The translations under genes were made by a program, and so were the position numbers. Positions 1 through 13,178 of a stretch of 64,000 bases of DNA are shown in pieces. The notes beneath the pieces were generated by a model, which was not told the DNA's origin, made no database searches, and saw only the letters and a program-made list of their open reading frames with translations. This stretch comes from Gaertneriomyces semiglobifer (taxonomy: Eukaryota; Chytridiomycota; Chytridiomycetes; Spizellomycetales; Spizellomycetaceae), in assembly GCA_025558075.1 (NCBI GenBank), contig JAHLKF010000009.1, positions 124,001 to 188,000 on the forward strand, written 5' to 3'. Each line of letters begins with the position of its first letter. Position 1 is the stretch's first letter.

Positions 1-3000
1 ATGGGTGTATACGTTGATGGGTCATAGTGAGCCAACGCTTCGTGACCAACGAAGTGCTTGCGCGATTGTGTGGCGACCTCTGGGCGCGTTGAGTGCCTGG
101 TGGCAATAGACACAGGTGCAGCTCTTGCTTGTGGGTGGGGCCGATGGTGACCATTCATTTGCACTTGCACTGGGGGAGGTGGAGCTGCTTCCGCAGTGAC
201 GGGAGACCCTCGTGATCCTACCGGGGTAGGATAGTAATCCGCTGGCAACGTTTTCGGTAGATGGTCAGTTTGCACGTACAAATCAGTAGTGCGTAACGAA
301 CTCGGTTCAGCTGCCTGCGCCACTGCGTCCTCTGGTATAGCTGTCGTCGTAACCGCAGAAAATCTCGCATCAGCGCCTGCGGTGTCCGCTTCAGGAAGTA
401 ATGTCACGATACTGTCTCGACTAACATCCAATGAATGTGCTGCCTGTCCTTCCAGCTCGACAATACTTAACGACAACGGCGCTTTCGCAATAGGGGCAGC
501 TATTTCCATATTTGCCGTCCTTTCGGTACTATTCAATGTGACGATTGTAGCGGTACTCGGCGTAGCTGCGTCAGGCAATGACTTGCCGACCAAGGGCAAG
601 GTAATAGCAGAGACTTGCTCAATAGGCGGTAATTGTGGTGCTATCGGACTCACTTGCTCCACACTTGACTCTTGGCTCTGTCGTGTAGGTCTAGAGCCTA
701 TCCACAAAAAGCTCGCGGGACTACTTGATTGACTGGTCATGTCCGGAGTTACTTCGCCACCACAAGCAGCATCAGCTAGAGTACTCGGCGCATGCGTGCT
801 TCGTGGTGAACTAGCTGATCCAGCGGATCTCAAAGATCCGATCGCAGATTGTCGAGTGGGAAGTAAAGTCATCGCGGATCCGATGCTTCCCAACGAACTC
901 CCACTATGAATCCGACTCCTACTTTTAGAATCTCTAATGTTCGCAGGAAGAGGCGGCAATGGAGGAGCATCTGACGCTGGTTTATTCAGAGGCGGCTTGC
1001 CGTCCAAAAAGAGAGATCCAGAATGTCTTCTTTGTGATTGGCCGGATCCACCGCTTTCTCGTTGTCTAACTTCGGCATTCTCAGAGGTATGAAGAACGCT
1101 GAGTTCCGCAGTGGACATGTCGTTTGCTAAGTGTAAGGACCGCACTGCCGCCAATGTCTGCGCACTGGGCATGGGATCACATTTGCCCGATATCAAAGGT
1201 GCTTGCTGGTTTGGCTCGTCAACCTGCTTCAAAAGCTCTCTAGTTGCCTTCTTTTTCAAGATCCGAATACCCCCAACATCAGCCTCTACAAAACGGCCTT
1301 CCTCCACAGCCTCGGCATATTCTCTCAGATTCGGGATACTCGGCCGCTTCTTCCTGATCTTTGCACTCCAACTAGTAAACCACTTGGGCGTTTTACCAGT
1401 TTTCTTTTCTGCGTCGGTTTCGGAAGTCGCAGATTCCGTGTCTAATCGCATATTCGCAAAAGCGGCGCTGACATTCGTTTTCAACTGTGCTTTGAGTGCA
1501 GAAACCCAGTTGTCTCGCTGCTCAGGGTTAAATGCCGTAATAGAGAGTGTCTTCGCTCGGCTCTCATCTGTAAGGTACGTGATATGGAAAGTCATGCCAG
1601 AGACATCGCCTTCATCTTCTGATACGCCTAGAATCTGGCTTCGCGAAACGACAAGCCGTTCTAAGACTTTAAGCTTCAGGTCTCCGCCCTTGACTCTTTC
1701 TGTTCTGCATATAAGCAGTAATCGTTCCAGCAGGTAAAACCTCCTCTCGCGCTTTCTGACACCTTCCTGAAGTTTCAGCGTACCCTGCAAAATCATCCCA
1801 CCGTAGACTTCTAGCCTTAGCCCATCCCATCCATCGAGCTGCTTCATCAAATTTCGCACAATTTCCTTATTCTCGATTATCCTCTTCATCCTGCTGATAT
1901 AATTGAGTATCCCGGATAGTCGCTTGCAGGCACTTTCAAGTGGTTCTCTATCTGGGTGACTGGCGTCCGTCGCGTCCAGTAAATGGGCAAGGTTTGACCG
2001 GTACTTGCTTTTCCACTGCGCCGGCTTATGCAGAAACGAAACCATATATAGAATTGGCGGCGTCGTGTTTGCTCCCGCAGTCTGCAGAAACTTTGTCATC
2101 TGCGAATTCTGGCTATACTTGGTCGCCACAGTAACGGCGTGAGGCAAATTCACGCAGTATTCTGTGTACACGTCGCTCAACCGGTCGGACAATTCGAGCA
2201 GACTCTGGCCAACCACCTGTTGGTTCGTCAATGCATGCTCCAAGGTTGCGGCCAGATCTCGCTCAAAGTCGACTAAGTCACCCAAGTTACCAAAAATTGA
2301 CTGATGATCGTCAGCCGGAAACCATTCCATGTACTGCAGTGGATACACGAATTCCTGTAAACGATATCAGACGGTGCGCGTTTAAATAATGATTCAGCGG
2401 CCTGCGCTTACATGCATGAATCGCTCGAGCGATTCGTAGTGCGCTCGTTCAGCTTGTGACAACGCTTGTAGCATCTGTAAGCGCTTATCATCGACTTCTG
2501 CGCTCATTGGTATTCCCGGCTTCGTATCCGCTGTGGTATCCACTCCTTGAATCTGATTGTTCAGCAGAATGGTGCGTAGGCGCAGCTCGTCGAGTTCGTC
2601 CATCGTGTTCACAAATGGCCCAATCTGCAGTATAACAATATCAAATTAGGAGGGAATGCCTCAGCGTACACTATGCGATTACTCACATTCTCCTCAGCAA
2701 TGTCATCTGGAGTCGGGGAATATTTATCGACATGATTGGCAGGGAACCAACCAACACGGTGATCTAATTGTCCTTCCCACCATCCACCTGCTACCTTACG
2801 AACGACACGGATAACTTGTCCTTCAACGAACGACAGCTCATCATTCTTGTCGGCGGTATAGGGGTAGCTGGTAATACACAGATTGAGGTGTTTAGGGTCT
2901 AGCAGAACTGATTCGTCCATGTTCTCATCGTTTAAGGCTGGTGATTCTGAATCATACGCGGTTGGAGACGGCTGAGACTGATCGTGCAAGTTCAGCGATG

Positions 3001-3397
3001 ACACATTGTCCGATGGCTCTGCCGTAGAATTTGTCAAGAGCTCTCTTTTTGCCCGTGCCTGTTGCCTTTGTTCGTTAAGACGGCGCCAGTCGCGTGCTGC
3101 CGGCTTCGGCTTCTGATATGGCACGGTTATTCGTGGAGGACGATCGTTTCCTTCAATTGGTTGTTGCTGCTGTGAAGCGGATAAATGTATGACTGGTACT
3201 TGATCTTCTGTCGTCTCAAAATCGACCGGTGTAGATAGGGATACCGAGGAATCGACAATATGCGAACCTAACGGTTGCAGCGAAGTCTTGCGTGTTGGAA
3301 CTTGAGGAAGAGCAGGAGTCGCAATTACAGAATCTACCCCAACTGACGGTTGGGCGTCCCGTTGCTCGTCCTCAGGTGTATGCGTGTGCCCCAACAT
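1..3397 (-). CDS. SH3-DH-PH Rho guanine nucleotide exchange factor (partial, runs off left edge)
   Basis: Three exons are visible: 3397-2687, 2624-2412 and 2354-1. The introns are 62 nt (GTGAGT..CAG) and 57 nt (GTAAGC..CAG), and the frame stays open to base 1, about 1090 codons. An SH3 domain lies at residues 172-225 (SYPYTA, GWWEGQ, GWFPANHV). A DH (RhoGEF) domain runs from about 290 to 460, entered at QAERAHYESLERF and ending at the long helix with ISRMKRIIENKEI. A PH domain follows directly (about 465-580; RRFYLLERLLLICR, with the conserved Trp in DNWVSALKAQ). The rest is Ser/Pro-rich and disordered. DH-PH proteins activate Rho-family GTPases at membranes; the SH3 domain probably docks proline-rich partners. 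The start is the first ATG, with an in-frame stop just upstream. The C-terminus lies outside the window. The domain call is firm; the GTPase target is unknown. Confidence 0.85.
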
Positions 3398-4363
3398 TCT
3401 ATATTTCTGCTTTATACGTCAGTCGCCTAGGTATTCGTAGGTTTGTTCCCCACTTTTGCCGTATGCCACTAAAAAGCCAAACGCTCGTTTAGCTGACAGC
3501 TACCCCGATGTTCGACGCCGTAAGATTTGGTGTGGAATATTTCGGCGGGATACTTTTGTCAGGAGGCAGCACGCGGAAGTCAAGTGGTGCGTGCTATACT
3601 ACAACGGGCGCGGAGATGGCGACAATATGAGGTGATAGTGGGTTGCCTGAAAGCGCCAAATGATCGGAATGCGTATGAAAGCGGTCGAATATTGTAAGTA
3701 TGTGCAAGGGTATGGCAGCACGACGAATTTGAGGCGGGCTTGTGCAAAATTCGCAAGATGTTCCTGCCTCGTCGTCCCTGTCACCTCACTGTAGTGGTTG
3801 CGATGCGACACACATTCGCTCTCTGGTCAGTAGATGAAGGCTTGTCTTCCTCAATTTCAACTGGCTTTTTAGTGGAGATTCTCGGCCGTGTGGTGGTCCT
3901 GGTGTGATGTGTCTGGATGATGATCTTTAGTGGTGAAAGCTGCAACAGGAGCAACAAATATCGGCATTGCGCCTGTAATGGCAAGGGGCAAATTGGCTGG
4001 GAGCGCATCTACCTAGTGACTGTGCCGCTCAATGAACGTCATACTCCAGGAGTTGCTTGTGCTGCCATTATTGCAACCCTAACACCTGCTTCCACAAGCG
4101 CGTGCTGATTGAAATGTTAAAAGTTGCTTTTGAAGCACGAGCTTGCGGAATCCCAATGTCAGATAGTCCCTGTAGCAACAAGTTTTGCCGGCGTATTCAC
4201 GTCTTGTTTCGTACGGGAGCATCTTCAAACGAGGACCCAGAATGCTTCGGCCCCAAACTGACACTTTCCTGGGACGCTTGTGAAGGAATGAAGCTGCACA
4301 ACGGTAAGGTCAGATTGCAATTATGAAGCTGCTAATGGAGCTCCTATGAGATGTAGTTTACCT
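3398..4363. other. Gene-poor intergenic stretch
   Basis: Upstream region of the Rho GEF gene. Only short ORFs (under 90 codons) without recognisable motifs occur on either strand. I see no tRNA and no obvious repeat. Confidence 0.4.
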
Positions 4364-4950
4364 CATATCCGTGCCCGACGTCTCCACCGAGACAGTGCTG
4401 CTAGTGTCCTCCTCATCAATCAACGTGTCGTCGCTCGCCGCTTCAGTCGAGGGCCCTGTGACTTGCACAGCTGCACGCTTGCTTGGTCCTTCACGGTCGT
4501 AATTGCTTGAAGGTGAGGCCCCACGCTCTCGGCGGTGGCAGTACAGTTCTGCGGCCCTTTTTCGGATTTCTCCTACCCCAGTCCCAACCCTGGCAGCTTC
4601 AAAGGCTGCTGCCGCCAGGATGTGCTGATGTTTGTATCTCTGGTACAGTACTGTGAACGCCGCACAACTACTGGACTAATGCAAGAGTCACGACCAGTTT
4701 TAGTTTCTTCGTGAAGGGTTGTTCCGCGGCCAGCCGATACATACTGCTTCTAGCCCATCGATTCTCCGCTGCCACTCTTTAACTTGTGCAGTGGAGTACT
4801 TTGTGCTCTTTAACAAATCTCTTGCACGTTTACCATGGTTCAAGGTTTTTAGGGCAGTCTCAGACTGTCCCCATCTCTTATACACGGGGTCGGCCAGCAA
4901 AGTATCACGGCCAACCTGGCGTACAACGTCCTCAACTCATGCCCCCAAAT
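4364..4950 (-). pseudogene. Decayed or multi-exon ORF of unknown family
   Basis: Two minus-strand blocks read like protein. The upstream block (about 4950-4700) carries LLADPVYKRWGQ and STAQVKEWQRRIDGLEAV. The downstream block (about 4660-4364) is a stop-free run of about 100 codons, Ala-rich then acidic (IDEEDTSSTVSVETS), ending at TAA. The blocks are in different frames, separated by about 40 nt with a possible acceptor (TTCACAG) but no convincing donor. It may be a two-exon gene or a frameshifted remnant. I do not recognise the family. No ATG can be assigned with confidence. Confidence 0.3.
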
Positions 4951-6988
4951 CTAAAAAGGACAAAGAGATATCCGACAAATAGTCTTGCAAAATGCATTTA
5001 CGAAGGCCGCTTCTTAGAAGCAGATGTCCGCCAGTTGTCCAGACGCGCAGCGGGAATGATTATATAATCAATTGCCCTAACCCTATCTATTTAAATGGTC
5101 ACGTGCCTAATGAACTGGTCCAACCGGGATGGACGCGTCGGTCTGTCGAAAACGGGACCTCACCGGCCTCAAGCGGCTCAGCATCCCCATCCCATAGGAC
5201 CGTTCGCGGGTAATGGTAATCTCACTTCATGTGGGGTTGCATTCTATGTGGCTCTAATTTTGCTGGGTTGGTCCATGTCGTTTGACACTGCTGAGAGCGG
5301 AACCCAGCATCCCCATCCCATAGAACCGTTCGCGGGTAACAGGCAATCTCACTTTATGTGGGGTTGCATTCTATGTGGCTCTGATTTTGCTGGGTTTGAT
5401 CCTGCAGGTTGATGCTGCCGTTATCCTGCTGCACGCTTGATGATGACTAATGAGGTGTTTAAGGCGTGTTAGCTCCTGCCACACTGCTTATTACGTTGCT
5501 TGCTAACTCGCGCTCTTTGAATAGCGACACCCTAATATGGACCAAAAGCGTCCTCTGGACACACCACTCGGTATCCGTTCATACCAATGCTCAATCAGCC
5601 TTTCCGCCGCACAGTACAGGGTTTTATATCTTGATTTTGCCGTCGTCTCGGTATTGTGATATTGCTGCGTCTCGCTTTGGTCATCGTCTTTTATAGGTTT
5701 GAAGCAGAAGTGTGCTGCCGACCCGGGCCTCTGGTGAGAACAAGCACTATTGAGTTGTTGGCCGCGATCTTGTGTTAACATCAAAATTAAGGGTAAATTG
5801 CATGCTGGCGTCTGGTGCCAACAGCAAATCCATAAGGTGTGCTCTTTGATAGAATTCACATGTGTAATTGGTCAACAAGCTCGTGCGAGGAAACCTTCGG
5901 CTTTACACAGGTATTTGTTGGGTGATTGTGCATGATGGAGAATTAACTCTGACAATACGTGGCTTGACTCATGTTTCTCATAACCTCGGGCGACGCATGC
6001 CACGGACGGGCTTGGGTCACGCATGTGACGTCATAAATTATCCGTATCCTTCTGTGTCACAGAAGGTTTCGGCGCTTCCGGCGCCAAGGCTGTTGCGACT
6101 TTTGGATTAATGGATTTGGGGGTGTTGCTCATTGGCGCTGGCCCCATTGGCGCGCTCCGAGGTTTCTCATGGGGGCAACTACTGTTTTATCCAGGCTCTC
6201 AGCGCCTGTCGATATTTCACGTTGTGATCATCAACAAAGCTTACATCTAATCGGTCGTGTGAAGGAATGAATGGCAAGCGGTTTCACCGGCCAAGGTATG
6301 TTTAACTGTCGATGCTGGGGACGCAATCATGGCACTTGAATCGTTTGTTGACAGATGGATGCGGATCGTTGATGAGTGAATGTAAAACCGCCACGAATTC
6401 GCCCTCCATTTTGGCCATTGTGCATATTGCTGCATATTGCTGATGCTGCTGTTGGCTCATGACACTCCCAAAATAGCTGGGACTCTTGCGCAGAGAATGG
6501 GACTTTTCCCAAAACCACCTTCCCAACATCGCGGCAAAACAGACAGTACAGGGCAGCAACAACAATAGATAGATGCCTAATCACATCCTTGATTTCCTGA
6601 TCTCGAAACGAACTTATCCGAAAGTTCGTGTCCATTTTCCGATCTGTTTTCACATTTAGCTATTCCTCATAAAAATTACATCGTTACCCCAGACATGGAC
6701 CATACCATACCCATATAATTGGACTTGGGCATCTCCGTCCACAACAAAACATACTTGCAGGGCTGGCCTTGTAAATTTTATATAATCGTAAATACACCAG
6801 GCACAACACCAATCGTCCAGAGTAAAGGAGAGGGCACTCCCGTTTCTTCACGTCCGTGCCCAGCTCCCCGTCTACCATTCAACGTACCCACCAGAGGGAT
6901 GCCTTCCCGTCGATGCTGGGTGAATTACAATTATAGAGGAATTAGACCACTTTCACCCATCCGCAACCGTTAATCCCTTTCTACAACG
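4951..6988. other. Gene-poor region upstream of the histidine kinase
   Basis: No convincing coding sequence on either strand. It holds a CCCTAACCCT telomere-like motif at about 5070-5085, the direct repeat at 5179-5396, and the 5' region of the kinase gene, which starts at 6989. Short ORFs here lack motifs or codon structure. Confidence 0.4.
5179..5396. repeat. Direct repeat, two copies of about 92 bp
   Basis: Copies at 5179-5270 and 5305-5396 begin CAGCATCCCCATCCCATAG and end TTTTGCTGGGTT. They match at roughly 90 percent of positions and are separated by about 34 bp. No coding function is apparent. Confidence 0.8.
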
Positions 6989-9900
6989 ATGAATGGCGCT
7001 GGTGCCTCTTTCGATGTCGGCTCACCATCGCCGTCGTTGACCAGTTATCTTGCCGTATTACCTACTGCTGCGGTCCTTATGCGTTGCACCACCTCAACGA
7101 ATGGCATCACCACTATCGATGTCAGCGGGGCCGACTTGGAGGATTCTGTCTACGATGTGAGGATGGTCTTTTGCAATCCGCCGTGCAAAGCGCTCGGCGC
7201 AATGGCAGATGATTTAATCCATGCCGTATATTCTCATCTGGCTTCCAAAGAACATTCTTCCGAAAACAACTGGAATTTACATGTCGCAAGCCAGGATTGG
7301 ACCGCTGTTACTGTACCTGGTCCTTCAGGTGCTGCAGAAGACGGCAAATGGCTCGTTCTGACAGCTTCAACGCAAATACCGACGTCGCAGCTACAGGAGA
7401 ATGAAAATACCGCCGTCGCCAGCGCTAATGCTGCTGCAAGCGCCTCCCTAGATCATCCCGATCCCACCACCATAAAGAACGTACCAAATGAGTCGCTCAC
7501 CCGCTTTGAAAAAGATGACCTCGCTGCAAGAGGAGCAGAAGAAGAAGATCATTGGAAACAAATTCCTCGACTTGCATCCTCTCTAACTGGAGGGGGCGCT
7601 ACCGGCGCCCTCCTTCGTTCGATTCCGTGGTCTACTGGTGCCCTTGGTCCTATACATACTTGGCCGCAGTCACTTATCACTTCCGTCTCGCTCATGATGT
7701 CTTCCTCTTTTCCGATGGGAATTTGGTGGGGTCCCCAATTTGTCTTGATCTACAATGATGCCTACAAACCTATAGCTGCCGCGAAGCATCCGTACATCTT
7801 CGGAAAGCCGGGTGCAGAAGCTTGGTCGGAGATTTGGGATACGCTAGAGCCACTGGCATTGCGGGTCATGCAAGGCGAAAATTGTTATAGCGAGGATCAC
7901 CTTTTATTTATGATTCGAAACGGTTTCCCCGAAGAAACGTATCACACTTGGAGTTATGTCCCTATCCGTCAAGAAGACGGAAGTGTCGGAGGCCTACTGA
8001 ATCCGACCTTCGAAACCACAGGACGGGTCGTTTCTGAACGACGTCTCAAAACCCTTCGAGAATACAGCGCTCGTGCAGCAACGGCACGATCCGTTAAAGA
8101 TTTATGCGCCATTACTGGCGAAGTCCTCTCTTCCAACCCGTTCGACATTCCGTTTGCCATGATGTATCTTGTCTCCGTTGACACAACAGATCAAACTTCC
8201 CTCTCCGAGCCTTCTGCCGCCAAGGTTTACAAACTTGACCTTGCCGTACACGCCGGTATCACTTTACCGCATCCCGCCGCCCCAGCGTCAGTAACGATTG
8301 ATACCTCGTTACCGCCAGACGAACAGGATGCAGATGCCCGTATGTGGCCGTTCTGGCAGGTCCTTACGAGCCATCAATCTGTCGAAGTTCGCAATGAAGG
8401 ACGCGTGGACGGAATTCCAGGCCGAGGTTGGGATGAACCCAGCCGAACCGTCGTCGTCTGTCCCGTCGACGTCGGAAACGAAAAGGATGTTTTGGGAATC
8501 CTAGTATGGGGTATCAGTTCTCGAAGGCCTTATGATGACGATCACAAAACCGTCGTCGAGCTCTTGCGTAGGCAGATCGGTACAAGTTTATTTAGTGTTA
8601 AAAGTCTCGAGGAAGAATTGCAAAGAGCCGAAGCTCTAGCGGCCCTCGACCGCGCCAAAACCGCATTCTTCTCCTCTGTCTCTCACGAGTTACGAACACC
8701 ATTGACGCTCATTCTCGGTCCGCTTGCCGAACTGCTTAGTGCATCGCTTCCTCCTGCTCAACACTCGAAACTCCAACTCATCAATCGCAACTCGCAACGC
8801 TTACTTAAACTCGTCAACTCCTTATTGGACTTTTCTCGCCTCGAAGCTGGCCGCATGGCTGCCGCGTACCGCTCCACCGATCTAAGTCGATTTACTGAAG
8901 ACCTCGCTTCCGTCTTTCGCGCTGCGATTGAAAAAGGCGGCATCACATTTACCGTCACTGTTGTGCCGACAAAGAATGTGTGGGTAGATCGCGACATGTA
9001 CGAGAAGATTATCTTTAACCTCCTAGGAAATGCTTTCAAGTATACTTTAGGCGGATCAATTACTGTGAGCGTGTCAGAGGCGCCAGGAAAGGACGGCGTT
9101 TTGGTCCAGGTGAGCGACACGGGAGCCGGGATCCCTGAGGCCGAGCATTCCAAAGTCTTTGAACGGTTCCATCGTGTGGAAGGTATGAAAGGCCGGTCGC
9201 ATGAGGGAACGGGAATAGGTCTTAGCCTCACGCGCGAACTGGTGGAAATGCATCACGGAAGGATCACGGTGGAATCTGAACCCGGTCTTGGATCGACGTT
9301 CAGCGTATTTATCCCCTATGGCACGTCACATTTACCCAGTGAGCGGTTGGTGGATTACGAAGATGAAGACGGAGAATCAAAGGGCTTAACCTATGGCATG
9401 TTGATGGTGGAGGAAGCCACTCGTTGGTTACCTGATGAAGAGAGTACGAGCGTGACCGGTAGTGAATCGGCCGAGTCGAGTTCCGGGTCTTCTACATATG
9501 CGTCGACGGCCGGATCCCGTATTTTGCTTGCGGATGATAATAGCGATATGAGGCGGTATGTCCGTGGGTTGCTGGAACGATGGTGGCGCGTAACGGATGT
9601 CCCTGATGGACGTGCAGCGTGGGAGGCCTTGAAAAATGGGGCGGACACCTTTGATTTGGTTATCACCGATATTATGATGCCGGCAGTGAATGGGTTCGAA
9701 CTTTTAAAATTGGTGAGATCCGGCGATAGCACTCGGAACTTACCTGTGATGCTCTTGTCTGCGCGAGCCGGGGAAGAGTCCCGCGTGGATGGGTTGGAAG
9801 CTGGTGCGGATGATTATCTGGTAAAACCTTTCTCCGGCAAGGAACTTGTGGCGCGTGTGCATACGCATCTAGAGTTGGGCAAGTTGCGAGCAGAGTTGGA

Positions 9901-12290
9901 ACGGAGGGTCAATCAGCGGACAAAGGCGCTATATGAGTCAGAGTGGCGATACAAGGCGCTGGCACAGTTGAGTCCTGTGGGTATCTTTCGAATGGATGAA
10001 CGTCGGAGAGTCGTCTATGCGAATGAACGGTGGTGGGAGGTCACCATGTTGCAGAAGGCCATGGCGGATGAGGCTTCCGAAGAGCGAGGGCGACACACTA
10101 CCATCCGAGGCGAAGATGTGCTGGAGACAGTCTATTGGGAGGACAGGGAGTCTTATTGGCAGCATCTCGTAGCAGCTAGCACCATACAATCTGGCACGGA
10201 TTCGGATAGTATTCATCCCACCACGTCCACCTGCGAAGTCCGTTTCCATGACCCATCCACCAACACTACAAAATGGGCACTCTCCACAGTCCTCCCATGT
10301 CCTCCATATTCGTCTCACCCGATGCCCAGCTCATCCAACATCGGGATTATTGGAACGCTCACCGACATTACTGACACCAAACGTCTTGAGGCCGACCGAT
10401 TGCGTGCATTAGCGTTAGCAGAAAGCCAACAACGCAAGCGCGCCGAAGAGGCGGAAGAGGTGAAACGCCAGCAAGAACTTTTCATAGATATGACCTGTCA
10501 TGAATTACGTAACCCGTTAAACGGGATTTTTGGAAACTTAGAAATTCTATGGGAAGGACTTGAAAAAGAACGTGGCGAAGTCGGATGGCTCCAAGAACGA
10601 AACGAAGTTGAGCGTGACCGCAAGCAAAGGGCGCTATTGAGACAACAGCAGGAAGAGCAGGAGCAACGAGAACGCGATGCTTTGTCGTTGAGTGACAGTG
10701 TGCATAAAGTGACGACGTGGCTCTCCGAGAACATTGCGACCAATCTGGAGGCAGTGTCAACAATATCTTTGTGTGCGAAGCATCAGAAGGCGATTGCCGA
10801 TGATGTATTGAATATCTCAAAGATCAGTATGAATCTCCTCACGTTACATCCAATCGCATTTTCACCGCTGGACACGTTGCGTGAAGTCGTGAAAATGTTC
10901 GAAGGCGAATGTCGAAAGAAGGATATTCTTCTTGTGTTGGAGATCGAGCCAAGCTATGCCGAACACATTGCATCAAATAAGGTTGTCGTGGGCGACAAAA
11001 CACGGCTCAAACAAGTCGCGATCAACTTTTTGACAAACGCCGTCCGATTTGTTGAAAACACTGAGGGAGAACGACGTGTTTGTGTGCGTGTAGGTGCAGG
11101 ACGCGGTCCTTTGGAGACCGACGGCAGGCATACAGTTGGACACGCGCAGACACGGAGCGAACGCGAACGTGACCGTAAATCGCTGGGACTGGAGTGGGGT
11201 ATGCGACGCACGCCTTCACCTTCTTCCTCGAACACGTCGAAGACGTCGGACACATTAACTCCAAAGTCTCATCTTCCTGATCACGCCGAGTCGATATTCC
11301 TTCATACGCATGTGATAGACACTGGATTAGGCATGACTCCGCAAGAGCAGTCGCAACTGTTCAAGAGATTTACGAAAACGCATGCAGAGTTTGGAGGGAG
11401 TGGGCTGGGATTGTTCATCAGTAAGCGGTTGGTGGAGATGCAAGGCGGCGGGATACAGTGCTGGAGCGAACCTGGAAAGGGCACAGAGTTTGGGTTCTGG
11501 GTCCAGTATGAGCTCCGGGACGCTGCAGCGCCGGGTATTGCGACTGTCGTCGAGGCAATACCGGAAGAGGACGGTATGTCTACTCCAACTCAACAACGTC
11601 ATGTGGCTAGCAGCACCAGTGTCGCATCTACGGAAGTGACCGTTACCAGCGCACCAGCAGCTACAAAGTCTTTGCACGTTTTGGTTGTTGAGGACAACCA
11701 AGTCAATCAAAAAGTGTTAAGAAAGTTATTGGAAAGCCTGGGACATACCGTAGCTGTGGCCAACCACGGTGGAGAAGCCCTGGAAGTGTTACAGGCTACC
11801 AACTGGCGCGAGCATATGGATTCCCCCCGGTCTTTTAGCGACAATGTGAACGGTCGACCAACTGGCACCTTTGACGTTGTTCTCATGGACATTGAAATGC
11901 CGGTCATGAACGGACTTGAATGCTCCAAGCGGATTCGATCGTACGAGAAAAATTTAAGTACCCGTTCAAGTTGGTCTCCGCCTGCTGACCAAGTGGATGG
12001 TGAACTCTCAGTGACGGACAAGCTTTTTGAGCCCCTCCATTCAAATCACAACGAAGCGACGACGGACGCGGTCCCCCGGATACCGATCATTGCAGTAACA
12101 GGAAATGCAAGGACAGAGTACTTATCGAAAGCACTGGAATCTGGAATGGACGATTTCTTAGTGAAGCGTACGTATTTATGGAATGATGAAAGAACCGCGC
12201 CCTGCGGTGTGTTTTGCTAACACTTTGTTTGATATTCTAGCATACATGAAGAAAGAGTTAATACGAAAGATTGCCAAATATATGGAATGA
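6989..12290 (+). CDS. Double hybrid histidine kinase (PAS-GAF-HK-REC-PAS-HK-REC)
   Basis: Exon 1 is 6989-12167 and exon 2 is 12241-12290. The 73-nt intron GTACGT..CTAG restores the REC2 ending LVKPYMKKEL. The protein is 1742 aa. Order: PAS-like sensor (about 200-330, WGPQFVLIYNDAY), GAF-like (about 350-530), HisKA1 with phospho-acceptor His566 (SHELRTPL), HATPase1 (NAFKYT, DTGAGIP, GTGIGL), REC1 with Asp894 (ITDIMMPAVNG), a second PAS (about 975-1110), HisKA2 with His1171 (CHELRNPL), HATPase2 (DTGLGMT, GSGLGLFISKRL) and REC2 with Asp1634 (MDIEMPVMNG). All phosphorelay residues are present in both modules, so both could be active. No membrane segment is evident, suggesting a cytosolic sensor. 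HisKA2 and HATPase2 contain charged insertions (near residue 1220 and about 1370-1430). In fungi such kinases feed Ypd1/Ssk1-Skn7-type phosphorelays. The input signal is unknown. Confidence 0.93.
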
Positions 12291-12841
12291 AGTTGGCATG
12301 ACTGTTTGGGAGCGATACCAAGAGCAACTCTGTGTTAGTGGTGCTCAAACGCCCGACAGTTTCGCCATCAAAGACTAATAATGGCGTCCGTGAAATTCTA
12401 CTTTGACCTTTGACCGACACATCGGGACCTTGATGACGCTGAATCTACGGATGCGCCCTACCACGGTGATACGATACGATGCGAAGCAGTTCACCAGCAG
12501 TGTCTCGCTTATGCCACTCCGGCAAACTCCTTGAATTGGGACCTGGTACACCTTCACACCCCCACAACTTGTACATACATTACGCGCTTATTGGACTCTA
12601 CACGAACGATATAACAATTGATATGCCAGTTGTTGAGGTTCTCATCATAACAATTGATATGCCAGTTGTTGAGGTTCTCATCATATGTACGGTTTGACTT
12701 CTCTGATACAATAAACTACATACATGTGTGCTTCAACTTAATGTCAATGATGGTTCTGTTGCGGACATAGACGACAACTGCGACAAAAAAAACAGGGATC
12801 AACCAAGCAGAACAGGAGAACGGGGACAAAAAGAAAAGATG
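12291..12841. other. Intergenic spacer 3' of the histidine kinase
   Basis: Presumed 3' UTR of the kinase followed by AT-rich spacer. Apart from the 36-bp tandem duplication at 12613-12684, I see no gene or structured element. Confidence 0.5.
12613..12684. repeat. Perfect 36-bp tandem duplication
   Basis: Two identical adjacent 36-nt units (12613-12648 and 12649-12684), each beginning AACAATTGATATGCCAG. They sit in the spacer 3' of the kinase gene. The perfect identity suggests a recent duplication. Confidence 0.9.
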
Positions 12842-12913
12842 TGCCCGCACCTGGGATTGAACCAGGGGCCTTCTCCTTACGAGGGAGACGCACTACCACT
12901 GTGCTATACGGGC
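12842..12913 (-). tRNA. tRNA-Thr (anticodon CGT)
   Basis: A 72-nt cloverleaf on the minus strand. The acceptor GCCCGTA pairs with TGCGGGC. The D arm is GCAC/GTGC, the anticodon stem TCTCC/GGAGA with loop CTCGTAA (anticodon CGT, Thr codon ACG), and the T arm CCTGG-TTCAATC-CCAGG carries a consensus internal B box. There is no intron and CCA is not encoded. Its upstream flank is duplicated around the second tRNA-Thr near 32.8 kb. Confidence 0.93.
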
Positions 12914-13178
12914 TATTGAAATTACTGATCCGCACGTTACTGATAATCAATGCAGTTTCCTCTGCATTGTGTGGGTCCAGTATAGGCAAAAGCATCCGTT
13001 TGCCAACAGAACAGTGTAATGACGTTACTGATACACCATCACGGTCCAAAGCTTACTGTCTCGATGTTTCTGTTAACGGCCAAACTCGAAGTGCTCACAG
13101 ATTGCGAAGCTTAAGCGTTCAGTTTCAGTAATGACCTTGTTGCTTATTGTTCCTGCTCAACAGCAAGCGTTGTCTCTG
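12842..13178. repeat. Duplicated tRNA-Thr segment, copy 1
   Basis: The tRNA-Thr(CGT) and about 265 bp of its upstream flank align with 32810-33164. Shared stretches include ACTGTCTCGATGTTTCTG, CAGATTGCGAAGCTTAAGCG and GCAAGCGTTGTCTCTG. This is a dispersed duplication of a tRNA locus. Confidence 0.85.

Noticed and set aside
1111..1737. 208-codon plus-strand ORF
   Set aside because: It lies entirely opposite the PH domain and tail of the Rho GEF gene and has no motifs.
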